Origin: Kluyveromyces lactis
Lineage: Eukaryota > Ascomycota > Saccharomycetes > Saccharomycetales > Saccharomycetaceae
Direction: 5' to 3'
Length of the DNA stretch: 64,000 bases
Assembly: GCF_000002515.2 (NCBI RefSeq)
Contig: NC_006041.1
Location: 434,001 to 498,000, forward strand
Position numbers and translations under genes: made by a program. Position 1 is the stretch's first letter; each line of letters begins with the position of its first letter. Below are positions 45,196 through 54,880 of the stretch, piece after piece. The notes beneath the pieces are model-generated. The model had not been told where the DNA came from. It saw only the letters and a program-made list of their open reading frames with translations, and made no database searches.

Positions 45196-47070
45196 TTAAG
45201 GAATATCCTGTAAATTCTTCACATATGTAAATAAAAACTCCGAGATACCAGAGTATCGATAATCGGAACGTACCATTCTCAAAAAATGCTTTCTTAAGTC
45301 ACTAAATTGGTTGATTTCTTGGAACCATTGAGGATTGGAGCCCAATTTTGTGACCCATTGTTTTAATGTCCGCTCTGAAAAATCACCAAGAAAGTGCTCA
45401 TAGCCTAAAGTTCGTTCCTTTTCGAACAACAATTTCTGGCATATGAAACACATAAATCCAAAATTTGGTACAGAATACAAAAGTTTCGAAGGAAAAGAGG
45501 TATGAGATAAATACTGACTTTGACGCAATGATTCCCAATACGAATTTGGAAGTAATGTTGACCCCGAACTTGTCACATTATGGTTCCAGAGAACTTCTAC
45601 CAAATAATGAATAGATTTATCAATGTCAGATATGAGAATTTCGGGTGAGTGTTTAGGGTGGATTGCGGCACTTGCCCTGACCAAAAACCAGCAGAGTTCT
45701 GATATTAGCAAAGGATCGTTTACAGCAACTACTTGTTCAATAGAATGATCAGCTAATGCATGTATCAGAGGAAAGTGTTTCTGAGTTCCAATAATATTTG
45801 CACTTCTCAACAATAGAGCTGAAAGCACGAGTGACACTTCAGTTTTTTTGTTGGTCAGCGAACTTAGTATATCAGTAGCCAAAATAGCATGGTATATATT
45901 TAATGCATGTTTAAAGTTATCCGATGATATTGCAAAAAATGATGCGTGGCAAATTTGCATGATAATTTCAATTACTCCGTCAGCTTCATCTTCTATACAT
46001 AACCTTGCACTAAAGGCAACACTTAGTTTGGCAGTCCTTAAATCGAAGTCAGTGGCAGTATGAAGTAACGGGAAGGGAACATCACGAAATAAAGTCCTAC
46101 TGTCGTGGCGCTCGCGTAAGTATGATCTGAATTGTATAATTCGAGGATCAGTACTAGCATGCCCAGCAATTTTCAGCCACATTACATCTGATTTGAACTT
46201 TAAAAGTCTGGTAAAGTCGTAAGGTCCATCAAAGTTGTTCCAGTTCCGGGCTAATTTTTCAAGTGATAGAATATTCGTTTGTTCTGGCTTCATATAAGCT
46301 TTTCGATCGCCATAGTTTTTCAGTATCTCTTCAAACTGATCATCATCCAGTAAATTTTTAGCTGATAACGCTTGTCTTGTGTTCAGTACAAATTGTCTGT
46401 CGTAATCAAAGGATGCAATTTTTTGAAGACTTTTTTCGTTAGAGTTCAGCATCTGTATGAAGTCTGATATGATATCTTTAAGATCAGTTTCTAATGCCAA
46501 AAAAGCATCCAGGATATATACAGAGTACGCACGAGAGTTTTTGTATCCAGGATTATTTCCAATATTGAATAAAACTTTACACCTCCATTTGCTTATATGT
46601 CGGTCGTCAAAAGTCCAAAGCAGAATATAAGTAATCCAATGTTGAAGATAATCTAATCGCCAATATTCAAACCAGATCGAAAATGTATCCTTGAAAATAG
46701 ATTTATCTTTCACCCAAGGATAAATATGACATACCCACCTAACCAAGGCAACTTGCAACCTTCTTCCGGGAACAGTTTTGTATGGATGCAGAAATGTTGG
46801 TGTTCCTAATTTACTTATAATAAGAGTGATACATTTCGCATCAACATACTCGTTTGGGACCAAACACCGTGTAATAATAAACTCTTTTGTTTCAGCGCCT
46901 ATAATATCAGTAATACACAAACAGTCTATCAATTTCCTTATATCTTCGCAACCTAAACCTATCGTTGTCGCTGATTCATATAAAAACTCAATGCAGTTTT
47001 TGATTTGTTGTTCCGAAACTTCATTTTCTGGACCCTCAAGAAAACGAATACATTCATAGACAGATTCCAT
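45196..47070 (-). CDS. CTF3: Inner kinetochore protein Ctf3 (CENP-I)
   Basis: Ctf3 forms a subcomplex with Mcm16 (CENP-H) and Mcm22 (CENP-K) in the constitutive centromere-associated network and helps to bring the cohesin loader and other factors to the kinetochore. The product has 624 residues (733 in S. cerevisiae). The protein is mainly helical, HEAT-like, with few motifs. Recognisable stretches are the central PGRRLQVALVRWVCHIYPWV and the C-terminal region. Identity is from weak to moderate similarity plus exact position between NAM2 and CSR1 (YLR382C, YLR381W, YLR380W). The gene for its partner Mcm16 is 14 kb to the right. Confidence 0.9.
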   Translation of the reverse strand: MESVYECIRFLEGPENEVSEQQIKNCIEFLYESATTIGLGCEDIRKLIDCLCITDIIGAETKEFIITRCLVPNEYVDAKCITLIISKLGTPTFLHPYKTVPGRRLQVALVRWVCHIYPWVKDKSIFKDTFSIWFEYWRLDYLQHWITYILLWTFDDRHISKWRCKVLFNIGNNPGYKNSRAYSVYILDAFLALETDLKDIISDFIQMLNSNEKSLQKIASFDYDRQFVLNTRQALSAKNLLDDDQFEEILKNYGDRKAYMKPEQTNILSLEKLARNWNNFDGPYDFTRLLKFKSDVMWLKIAGHASTDPRIIQFRSYLRERHDSRTLFRDVPFPLLHTATDFDLRTAKLSVAFSARLCIEDEADGVIEIIMQICHASFFAISSDNFKHALNIYHAILATDILSSLTNKKTEVSLVLSALLLRSANIIGTQKHFPLIHALADHSIEQVVAVNDPLLISELCWFLVRASAAIHPKHSPEILISDIDKSIHYLVEVLWNHNVTSSGSTLLPNSYWESLRQSQYLSHTSFPSKLLYSVPNFGFMCFICQKLLFEKERTLGYEHFLGDFSERTLKQWVTKLGSNPQWFQEINQFSDLRKHFLRMVRSDYRYSGISEFLFTYVKNLQDIP

Positions 47071-47398
47071 ATCAGGTATGGGCTAAATCCATGGCGGATT
47101 TAGCGACTGTTGACAACGTATACCTTCTTTGATATAGTCTACCATTTTCCCTTTTGCTTCCACTTTCTTGTTTATTGTTTTCAGCTTAGTACATTCTTTT
47201 TTTCTGATTTAAGTTTTAGCGTTTCGATGCATCTGCATTATGTATACACCTAAAGAGCACAAGACGAATCGATGATGCATAAGTGAATCAATGATGTACA
47301 AAAGTGAATGGACGCATGAACACCCAATAACGCACTATACCATGATAGTTTTTGATTCAAAATGTCTATATCAGTGTTATAGATAAAGATATAATATT
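47071..47398. other. CTF3 promoter and CSR1 3' region
   Basis: These 328 bp contain the CTF3 promoter and the AT-rich 3' flank of CSR1. No gene or clear site is seen. Confidence 0.5.
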
Positions 47399-48733
47399 TT
47401 ACAATGACAATGTTCCTTCATATTCATAGAATGATCTTGATCTTATATAAGGGTCCATTTTGATATAGTTTTCAGTCAATTCTTTGCCTAATTCGATTTT
47501 TGCTGCCAACCATTTGGCATTCGTTTCATCATCAGTTGCTTCAATCCAAGATACGGTTGCTTGAATGAATTTGTCAACAAGCGCTTTTCTCTCTGTCACG
47601 ATTTCTTCAAGTTCGGCTTTCTTGTTCAATTTTGTATCCAAGGATCCGTCCGGTTTCTCATAAGCATCGTAGTCATAAGTACAGTCACCGCCTAAATCTT
47701 TTGGAATGTATTCTTCTGGTACATATTCAGCTAGATCTTTAGCTGTTTTGGTGAATACGATCTTGGATGCAACAACTGGATCCAACCAGTTTTTGATAAT
47801 GTTCCAAATTGGTGGGAAAATCCATGGGGCCTTATGGATAAACAATTTACCCAAACATTCAGGGTAATGGGCCTCGAAGCATGAGATTAAATACTTGACT
47901 GGTGCATAATCCATATTTGACATGGTAAACCCTGAAAGGTCAAACAAGATAGTTGCTGCATCTACTGGTTCCTTCAGGAATAATCTGGTTTGTTCAATGA
48001 TCAAAAGTGAGTAGTCATGAACTTCTGCCTCTGTTTGGTCACTGGAGAGATGTTTTCTAGGTCTAACATAAACGATAGGGTGACCCAATCTGTCGAACCC
48101 GTGAATTACTGCCTTTCTCAACTCGATATTTTTGACGTAACCGGCTTTATCATCTTCGTAGGCACCAAGTTCACCTCTCTTAATAATGTCATCTGGACGA
48201 GCGTCCTTCAACCTCCAACGTAAAGAATTCGCAAGCATATACATAGTTTTATCTGTGTCCCATTTTCTCGCTCTCAAAAATCTCAACACCAAATTATCTG
48301 GATAATCTACCCTTAACATGTCCCACAAATTGTTTCTAATTTCTTCTGGCTGAAGTTCCTTCAAAGCGTCATGAACCATATTAGGAGTGTATGCAGCTTC
48401 AATAGATTCGCGAGATCTCGTCGAAGTCACAGAAGAGGTACGTGAATGACGGCTGCGGGGCTTAATGGGTTCTTTCTTCTCTGTCTTCGTGGATTTACGG
48501 AATCTACCGAAAAGTTTACCTGTTTTCTTAGCGCCGCTTTCAACTGTCGCATGGCTAGCTTCTGACGAAACAGTATTATTCCTACGTAATGAATCATGAT
48601 AATGTGTTAGAACCTTCCTTGAATCAACTGGAATATCCCAAAAGTTGAATAAGTGCGCCCATACCTGCTTTAGTTTAGTTTCTTGCTCTTCGTTTAACGT
48701 CTCAATACGACCCGGTTGTTCTTGAGAACTCAT
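47399..48733 (-). CDS. CSR1: Sec14-like phosphatidylinositol transfer protein Csr1 (Sfh2)
   Basis: Csr1 is a CRAL-TRIO lipid-transfer protein that exchanges phosphatidylinositol and can substitute in part for Sec14; it has been tied to lipid droplets and fatty acid synthesis. The product has 444 residues. The open frame reaches a TTG far upstream, but the ATG at 48731-48733 (MSSQEQPGRIETLNEEQETK) gives a normal N-terminus. A basic Ser/Arg-rich linker lies at about 70-110. The CRAL-TRIO N segment follows near 140-190 (LVLRFLRARKWDTDKTMYML), then the lipid-binding domain to about 360 (GHPIVYVRPRKHLSS; ATILFDLSGFTMSNMDY; FIHKAPWIFPPIWNIIKNWL). Confidence 0.94.
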   Translation of the reverse strand: MSSQEQPGRIETLNEEQETKLKQVWAHLFNFWDIPVDSRKVLTHYHDSLRRNNTVSSEASHATVESGAKKTGKLFGRFRKSTKTEKKEPIKPRSRHSRTSSVTSTRSRESIEAAYTPNMVHDALKELQPEEIRNNLWDMLRVDYPDNLVLRFLRARKWDTDKTMYMLANSLRWRLKDARPDDIIKRGELGAYEDDKAGYVKNIELRKAVIHGFDRLGHPIVYVRPRKHLSSDQTEAEVHDYSLLIIEQTRLFLKEPVDAATILFDLSGFTMSNMDYAPVKYLISCFEAHYPECLGKLFIHKAPWIFPPIWNIIKNWLDPVVASKIVFTKTAKDLAEYVPEEYIPKDLGGDCTYDYDAYEKPDGSLDTKLNKKAELEEIVTERKALVDKFIQATVSWIEATDDETNAKWLAAKIELGKELTENYIKMDPYIRSRSFYEYEGTLSL

Positions 48734-48858
48734 TGTTAATTCCAATTGAAAACTAGCTGATGTACTAGTTACAAATCCAAACACAGACGACGATAAGTTG
48801 AGTCTTAATTGATCAAGCAAATGAATAATTCTACACTTAAACGGCCAGCCTAAGTTTA

Positions 48859-49110
48859 ATGTGTCTTGATCTATTGACAATTGTAAAGTTTAAGTATGAA
48901 ATGGTGTTTCTTTTATATTTTCACACTAACGAAAATCAAAGAAACGCGCCAATTCGAGAGAAAAAATTGGCAGAGAAAAGGTTGGGAAGGAAGGTTGAAA
49001 AGAAAGACGTTGAAATGACAATTTCATATGCTCAACAAGATATCTCTCCTTTTGCCTCTTTTGAGGAAGTTCTGCAGATGGCTTCCATTAAATTGATGAA
49101 GGAGAAATGA
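48859..49110 (+). CDS. Possible small hypothetical protein
   Basis: This is an open frame of 83 codons starting with ATG. The C-terminal two thirds look protein-like: a basic, charged helix (REKKLAEKRLGRKVEKKDVE) then DISPFASFEEVLQMASIKLM. The N-terminal part overlaps the CSR1 promoter and is hydrophobic without pattern. I recognise no family. It could be a lineage-specific gene, a 3' exon of a spliced gene (CACTAAC occurs inside it), or chance. Confidence 0.3.
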   Translation: MCLDLLTIVKFKYEMVFLLYFHTNENQRNAPIREKKLAEKRLGRKVEKKDVEMTISYAQQDISPFASFEEVLQMASIKLMKEK

Positions 49111-49339
49111 TTAACTCCGAGGTGATTCAAAAAGCCTTCCATCGCAAATGTTTAGTTTTAATTCGTATTGAGCGTTTGAGGGTTCGAACTGGATGAGCTG
49201 CAACGGGACTAGAACCGCTGCTCTACATCATTCGTCGTATCTAGTGATAGCACACATCTTTGTTCTATTTATCCTGCGGTTTTTTGAATGACTCTTGACC
49301 ATTCTCCGCCCAATAGTTGTCATGCAAGTGAAGGTTGGC

Positions 49340-49359
49340 ATATATATATATATATATAT
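49340..49359. repeat. AT dinucleotide microsatellite (10 units)
   Basis: An uninterrupted run of ten AT units, 150 bp upstream of the hydrolase-fusion gene. Such tracts vary in length between strains. Confidence 0.9.
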
Positions 49360-49508
49360 GTTTATGCAAGGTTTCTCCGGGTATATGTGACATTATATAC
49401 CAATGATACAATAAGGTGTTATCCAACTCCACGTATATGGCACGAAAGCTAGCGCAATTGACCAAACGCCCCTAAAACTGACAGATTGGTACCGTACATC
49501 TTGACATA

Positions 49509-51374
49509 ATGGTAACTGACAAAGAGACCATCACGGTTAATACGGTGAAAAACCCTCATGAACAGACCGTACCGTTATTAGAAAATGAACAATTCATCTA
49601 TATCAAAGATCAGAAACGTCACACTGGTGTGGGCCTAGCTGCTATTTTGAGTAAACCACCATCACTTCAATTCGATACTTTAGCGGAGCGTGTGAAGAAT
49701 GAATTCAAGTTCGCGTTCCCAACCCATAAATTGGTGCTACTATTACATGGGCATCAGTCATTCAAGAATGCCTTGTATCAGCCGTTGTTGGCAGATAAAC
49801 TAAGCAAAAATGGGTACTACGTGTTAAGAATTGACTTCCGAGGGTTAGGTGATTCAGAGGATAACCGTGTTCCGGAACTCGGTAGAACAATTCAGCAGGA
49901 TGTGGAAGATTTGACCACTATATACGAATTTGTGTCTTCTGATGCTTGTAAATCTCTGTTAGGCCGCGCATTAACCTTGGATACTATTATTGCGCATTCA
50001 CGCGGTGTGATCTCGATGTTTGAGTTCGCCAGATCGTTCTATGTACCTAATCTCATCAATTGTTGTGGGAGATTTGATTCACAGGGGTTGTTACTGAAGG
50101 CTGCAAGAAGATGTCCACAGTGGGAAGAAGATGGAGGGTTTTACTGTAACACTTTAAGATTTGGTAAATGGCAAGATGTCTGGATTCCAAGGCAAGAAAC
50201 TTTAAGTGCGGGCACTTTAGACACCTCGAAGTTTGAAGAGATTAATAGTGAAACTTGGATATTGTCTGTGTACACCGCTACGGATCCTGTGATTCCAATC
50301 GCATCTGCTGCTGGTTACAGTAATTTGTTTGAAGGCAGACATACTTTGGAAATTGTCCCAAATTGTGACCACAACTTCTATGGATTCCCAGATGATACAA
50401 ATAAATTAAACTTACCTATTCGTAAAGGTAAAGTCAATTATGGTGCCTACCTAGTTGCCTACTTGCTTGAATACTTGAATCCAGAAAACCAATTACAAAG
50501 ATTCTACAATACCCATAAGTTGATTAAATCGAACGTGAACCATGGAGATGTCAGAAATCGTTGGTGCTTACCTTATGATTTTTCACAAATTTCCAATTTC
50601 AGAGATGTTGGTGGATACGTCACTACATCAGGTAAACAAGTTAAACCTGGTATTATGTACCGTTGTGCAAACCCCAATGAGGCCACACCCGCCGCTTTGG
50701 ATTACATGAAATCTCATCTTTTCATAAATAGAGTTTTTGATCTGAGAGCTGTTAATGAAGCTACTGAAGGTGGGATTATCCCGAATTTCGAAGTTGAAAA
50801 TCTATCGTTCAACAATAACATGACATTGAGTCCAGAAGAAATGGCTAAACATTATCAAGGTATGTTTTTGTCTTCTTACAATTTCCCTCAGGCGTATGAG
50901 ATTGTTTTAGAGAACAGTCTCCCAGTTATTCGTCGTTTTTTCGAATACATACTTGAGGGAAACGTCGATGAAAAACATGCGATTGTTTTTCATTGCAGTG
51001 CTGGAAAGGATAGGACCGGGATTTTGGGTATGTTGATATTAGGGTTGGCGGGTGTTGACGCTGACACCATTTCTCACGATTATGAATTAACTAAACTCGG
51101 ATTGACTACCGAGAAAAGATTAATCCAAAGAATCACCGGACGTGGTGACAAATTCTACACAATTCTGGGCCCCCACGGTCATGAAATAGCTTCTGCTTGG
51201 GGTGTTTCTCCAAAGGAAATGGCAGCCAATGTGCTATCTTCAAAATATGAAGCAATGCGTCTATTCATTGACGCATTCTTGTTGAAATTCGGCTCTTTTG
51301 AACTGTTTTTCTTAGAGCAACTGAAGTTTACTGAGAAAGAAGTGGAAAAGATTAAAATCGAACTTACTATTTAA
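49509..51374 (+). CDS. Fusion of a YDL057W-like alpha/beta hydrolase with a tyrosine/lipid phosphatase domain
   Basis: The 621-residue protein has two enzymatic parts. Residues ~1-325 match uncharacterised S. cerevisiae YDL057W (328 residues): an alpha/beta hydrolase with LVLLLHGHQSFKNALYQPLL, DFRGLGDS, the nucleophile Ser164 in AHSRGV, Asp259 in TATDP and His288 in NCDHNFYG. Residues ~355-600 are a phosphatase of the Y_phosphatase3/LipA-like type: ISNFRDVGGY, GIMYRCANP, then the CX5R loop HCSAGKDRTG with Cys496 and Arg502. No stop or splice signal separates the parts. The gene sits beside MBP1, as YDL057W does, so this is the orthologous locus with an extra domain. No signal peptide is seen; substrates are unknown. 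Confidence 0.9.
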   Translation: MVTDKETITVNTVKNPHEQTVPLLENEQFIYIKDQKRHTGVGLAAILSKPPSLQFDTLAERVKNEFKFAFPTHKLVLLLHGHQSFKNALYQPLLADKLSKNGYYVLRIDFRGLGDSEDNRVPELGRTIQQDVEDLTTIYEFVSSDACKSLLGRALTLDTIIAHSRGVISMFEFARSFYVPNLINCCGRFDSQGLLLKAARRCPQWEEDGGFYCNTLRFGKWQDVWIPRQETLSAGTLDTSKFEEINSETWILSVYTATDPVIPIASAAGYSNLFEGRHTLEIVPNCDHNFYGFPDDTNKLNLPIRKGKVNYGAYLVAYLLEYLNPENQLQRFYNTHKLIKSNVNHGDVRNRWCLPYDFSQISNFRDVGGYVTTSGKQVKPGIMYRCANPNEATPAALDYMKSHLFINRVFDLRAVNEATEGGIIPNFEVENLSFNNNMTLSPEEMAKHYQGMFLSSYNFPQAYEIVLENSLPVIRRFFEYILEGNVDEKHAIVFHCSAGKDRTGILGMLILGLAGVDADTISHDYELTKLGLTTEKRLIQRITGRGDKFYTILGPHGHEIASAWGVSPKEMAANVLSSKYEAMRLFIDAFLLKFGSFELFFLEQLKFTEKEVEKIKIELTI

Positions 51375-51918
51375 ATAGAAAATATATTTAATTATGAGCT
51401 TAATGCGTTTGATATGAATGTTGACTATTTTCTGTCTCTCCCAACCAAGAGCCAGCCTTATACGCTCAAAGAGCATCCAGTTACCGTTTTAATTTGAATG
51501 TCCGGGTAACATTTTGAGTTGTTGTGTTGAAGTTGGTACGTTTTTTTTGGTTGATGAATTAAGAACCATCGAAAATAATGCAAGTTATTGTTTATATATT
51601 GCATATGATAAGTACCTAAAGGTACAAAACAGTCAAAATATAAACCAAGAGAAAGACGATCTTCACACCTTGAATATCCATACAAGGTTTGATTGGAAAT
51701 TCATTGAGTTTTTTTCGAGTTTGCTGACATTTACTGGACATACCCGCCATTACCAGTCGCTATATTTCGGGGGTATAGTCAGTCGAAGACCAGCATACTG
51801 TCAAACTGAATTGGGGACTAAGATATATCATATCGATTTTTGGAACCAAATTTGATCTTACACATAGCACGGGTGCAAGATATTGCATCAATTTTTTTAC
51901 AAGGATAAAGTTAATACC
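51375..51918. other. Hydrolase-fusion 3' end and MBP1 promoter
   Basis: These 544 bp hold a Reb1-type box at 51503-51509 and AT-rich sequence. A 113-codon frame at 51514-51855 is unrecognised and regarded as chance. Confidence 0.5.
51503..51509. promoter_or_regulatory. Reb1-type box CGGGTAA upstream of MBP1
   Basis: CGGGTAA, the Reb1 core, lies about 410 bp upstream of the MBP1 ATG, within the 3' flank of the gene before it. It may act as a boundary or terminator as well as a promoter element. Confidence 0.45.
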
Positions 51919-54183
51919 ATGTCATCCAATCAAATATATTCTGCGAAGTACTCTGGCGTGGATGTCTATGAGTTTATACACCCGACTGGGTCAATAATGA
52001 AGAGAAAGGCAGATAATTGGGTGAATGCCACTCATATATTGAAGGCTGCAAAGTTTCCAAAGGCTAAAAGGACAAGGATATTGGAAAAAGAAGTCATAAC
52101 AGATACCCACGAAAAGGTTCAAGGTGGTTTCGGTAAATACCAAGGTACGTGGATTCCCTTAGAGCTAGCCTCGAAGTTGGCTGAGAAGTTCGAAGTATTA
52201 GATGAGCTTAAACCTTTATTTGACTTTACACAACAAGAAGGCTCTGCTTCGCCGCCTCAGGCTCCTAAACATCACCATGCTTCCAGAAGTGACTCTACCA
52301 GAAAAAAGGCTACAAAAAGCGCATCTGTACCTTCTGGAAAGGTATCCGAAAAAGCGAGCTCCCAACAGCAGCAGCCTGTATCTCAACAGCAGCAGCAGCA
52401 ACCTGGTTCTGCACCAAAAAGGCGGGGTCGTCCTCCTCGGAATAAAGCGACTGTAACATTACAAAGATCACAAAGTGAGATGGTTTTTCCAAAACCTTCA
52501 ATTCCATCATCTTCTATCCAGAGCACAAAGTTACCTAGTCTACAGCCTCAGTTTGGCAGATCAGCGACTAGTTTGTCCCCGATTATGGATGTAAAATCTC
52601 CGCTGGATCAAGCTTCTCCCCAATTTAAGGAATTAGATATCGAAGACGGACTTTCCAGTGATGTAGAACCTAATTCTATTATGGGCACAAAACATGAGGA
52701 TAACACACACTTAATGAACACAAAGGATGAGCCTGTATCTTCTTCTTCCTCTTTACCGTCTTCCCCAAGTGAATTCTCTCAAAGTGTTGCATTTGGCTCG
52801 AGATCTAACATGCAAACTCCCCTACAATTAAATGGTACGACTTCAATGAATATGATATTACCAAAATTTTCCTCATCTCAAAACGGACCATCTGATTCAA
52901 ACCAAAGAGCAAACGAATACCTATCAAAATTGGTGAATTATTTCATATCTAATGATACCCAAAACGAATCGGAAATACCGATGGAGCTTTTGAATCCTCC
53001 TTTACATTGTTCGCCGTTTATTGATACGTGGATTGACCCCGAACATCATACAGCCTTTCATTGGGCATGTGCGATGGGTACGTTACCCATTGTAGAGGCA
53101 CTACTAAAAGCAGGAAGTTCCATCAGATCGTTGAATAACGTAGGAGAAACGCCACTAATAAGATCTTCAATTTTTCACAATTGTTATACCAAACGGACGT
53201 ATCCGCAGATCTTTGAGATTTTGAAGGATACTGTATTTGACCTGGATGCCAAATCAAGAAACGTCATTCACCGGATCGTTAGCAGAAAGAGTCATACCCC
53301 TTCTGCAGTCTATTATTTAGACGTTGTACTATCAAAAATTAAAGACTTTACGCCACAATATAGGATTGACGTATTAATAAATCAACAAGACAATGACGGA
53401 AATTCACCCTTACACTATGCTGCAACGAACAAGGATGATCAGTTTTATCAACTTCTTCTCCAAAATGGCGCACTTACCACCGTTCAAAATAATAGCGGAA
53501 TGACACCTAATGGAATCATTAGTGGCCGTTATTCGATGGATGAAATAACAAAAGGGCAAAGGCTGGATGATCCGTATGAATTCAACAAAATGTATCCTTC
53601 TCAGGCTGCAACTAGAACAAATAGAATTATCCCAGAGGTAATAAATATGATGAAAGAAATGGCAAACTCTTATCAGAATGCATATCAGAAAAGACAAAAC
53701 GAAGTTCTTCAGATGGAACGGACAGTAAAGAGCATGAAGAAAACCATAACATCTGTCGAAATGAAACTTTTAGAAGCTTTAAATTTGAAGGAAACTGACA
53801 ATGTTGACATAGTACTCAATGATAGGAAGGAAAAAATTGATGAACTACAACGGAGAATTGCCACAGACAAGCGCGTGCTAATCAACAGGTTAGAAGAAGG
53901 ACAAGTAAAACTGATACGAAAGTTTGTTGATGAAGAAACAAAAAATGTCGAAGGTAAGACTACTGACGGTGAGGAGTCTGAAGATATAGAAGCACTTTTG
54001 AAGGAATTAGTTCTTATTCAATTAAAACGAAAACGAAAACTTAATCAAATTATTGACGTGATAACAGACAACTCTAAAGTTTACAAATATAGGAAAATGA
54101 TATCTCAAGGAACTGACATTGACGTTTCTGATGTTGACGAATGTTTAGATGTGATATATCAAACATTAAGCAAGGAAGGTTAG
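51919..54183 (+). CDS. MBP1: Mbp1, DNA-binding subunit of the MBF G1/S transcription factor
   Basis: Mbp1 with Swi6 forms MBF, which binds ACGCGT boxes and drives G1/S genes. The frame reaches a TTG 12 codons upstream; the ATG at 51919 gives the expected start MSSNQIYSAKYSGVDVYEFI, 754 residues. The APSES/KilA-N DNA-binding domain is at about residues 5-105 (MKRKADNWVNATHILKAAKF). An AT-hook-like KRRGRPPR lies at 167-174 after short Gln runs. Ankyrin repeats span about 365-540 (TAFHWACAMGTLPIVEALLK; GNSPLHYAATNKDDQFYQLL). A C-terminal coiled coil with basic residues, the Swi6-binding region, ends the protein. Similarity is consistent with K. lactis Mbp1. Confidence 0.97.
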   Translation: MSSNQIYSAKYSGVDVYEFIHPTGSIMKRKADNWVNATHILKAAKFPKAKRTRILEKEVITDTHEKVQGGFGKYQGTWIPLELASKLAEKFEVLDELKPLFDFTQQEGSASPPQAPKHHHASRSDSTRKKATKSASVPSGKVSEKASSQQQQPVSQQQQQQPGSAPKRRGRPPRNKATVTLQRSQSEMVFPKPSIPSSSIQSTKLPSLQPQFGRSATSLSPIMDVKSPLDQASPQFKELDIEDGLSSDVEPNSIMGTKHEDNTHLMNTKDEPVSSSSSLPSSPSEFSQSVAFGSRSNMQTPLQLNGTTSMNMILPKFSSSQNGPSDSNQRANEYLSKLVNYFISNDTQNESEIPMELLNPPLHCSPFIDTWIDPEHHTAFHWACAMGTLPIVEALLKAGSSIRSLNNVGETPLIRSSIFHNCYTKRTYPQIFEILKDTVFDLDAKSRNVIHRIVSRKSHTPSAVYYLDVVLSKIKDFTPQYRIDVLINQQDNDGNSPLHYAATNKDDQFYQLLLQNGALTTVQNNSGMTPNGIISGRYSMDEITKGQRLDDPYEFNKMYPSQAATRTNRIIPEVINMMKEMANSYQNAYQKRQNEVLQMERTVKSMKKTITSVEMKLLEALNLKETDNVDIVLNDRKEKIDELQRRIATDKRVLINRLEEGQVKLIRKFVDEETKNVEGKTTDGEESEDIEALLKELVLIQLKRKRKLNQIIDVITDNSKVYKYRKMISQGTDIDVSDVDECLDVIYQTLSKEG

Positions 54184-54880
54184 TTGTATAATTCGTATTC
54201 GATCGTCATGTACACAATGACTACTTTCTTCATGATGTAGCATTGTATTAATTAAACATAAGAGTACTCAACAAACCATGTTGAATCATCTCTACAACTC
54301 TTACCCGATTATATTCATTATAAATGGATTGTACATATCAGTTTGTTAACTTACATATGGGCTACCATAAATATAATAATATTAGAGTTTTAGTTATCTG
54401 AAAGTCTGTAAGGTGTAACGCTGAAGATATCATCCGTAGTTTTCTGAACACATTATCCAGTAATGTAAAAACAAAGAAAGAACGCGATCTTGCAATGTTG
54501 AAATAAATGTGACTTTTATTGTCTTTCTGTGGAACTTAATCTATTGACTAACTCATTGCAATTGTTTGGTGTTGTTGTTTTTTTATTTGTGATTCATGAG
54601 AGCGGAAGCTTTGATTTTATTATATATTATATCTTGGTTGGTGATGGAAGAAATGAGTCCAACTGAAATGAAGGCGGAGAAACACAAAATATAATGGTCC
54701 AATTCGCTTAAACTCAAATTATTAATGTTACGATGGGGATAGTCCGAACTAAGAAGACAAAACTGAAAGCAATTAAAACATAACAAACGGACATATAAAC
54801 CAACTCAATAGATAATAGAAGGAAACGGGTGTGATACATGGGGGGAAAAGCAAGAAAAAGTCTGACAAAACAAAGTCAAA
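54184..54880. other. MBP1-PSA1 convergent 3' region
   Basis: These 697 bp between two 3' ends are AT-rich. They include a Reb1-type word TTACCCG at 54301-54307, which in yeast can terminate transcription by roadblock. No gene is seen. Confidence 0.5.

Larger units (their letters stand above)
48734..49508. other. Divergent CSR1 / hydrolase-fusion intergenic region
   Basis: These 775 bp hold the CSR1 promoter, a possible small gene (48859-49110) and an (AT)10 microsatellite. Around 49180 a word like a tRNA B box (GGGTTCGAACTGG) is not part of a foldable tRNA. Confidence 0.5.

Noticed and set aside
49175-49235. B-box-like word GGGTTCGAACTGG
   Set aside because: No A box at the right distance and no cloverleaf in either orientation.
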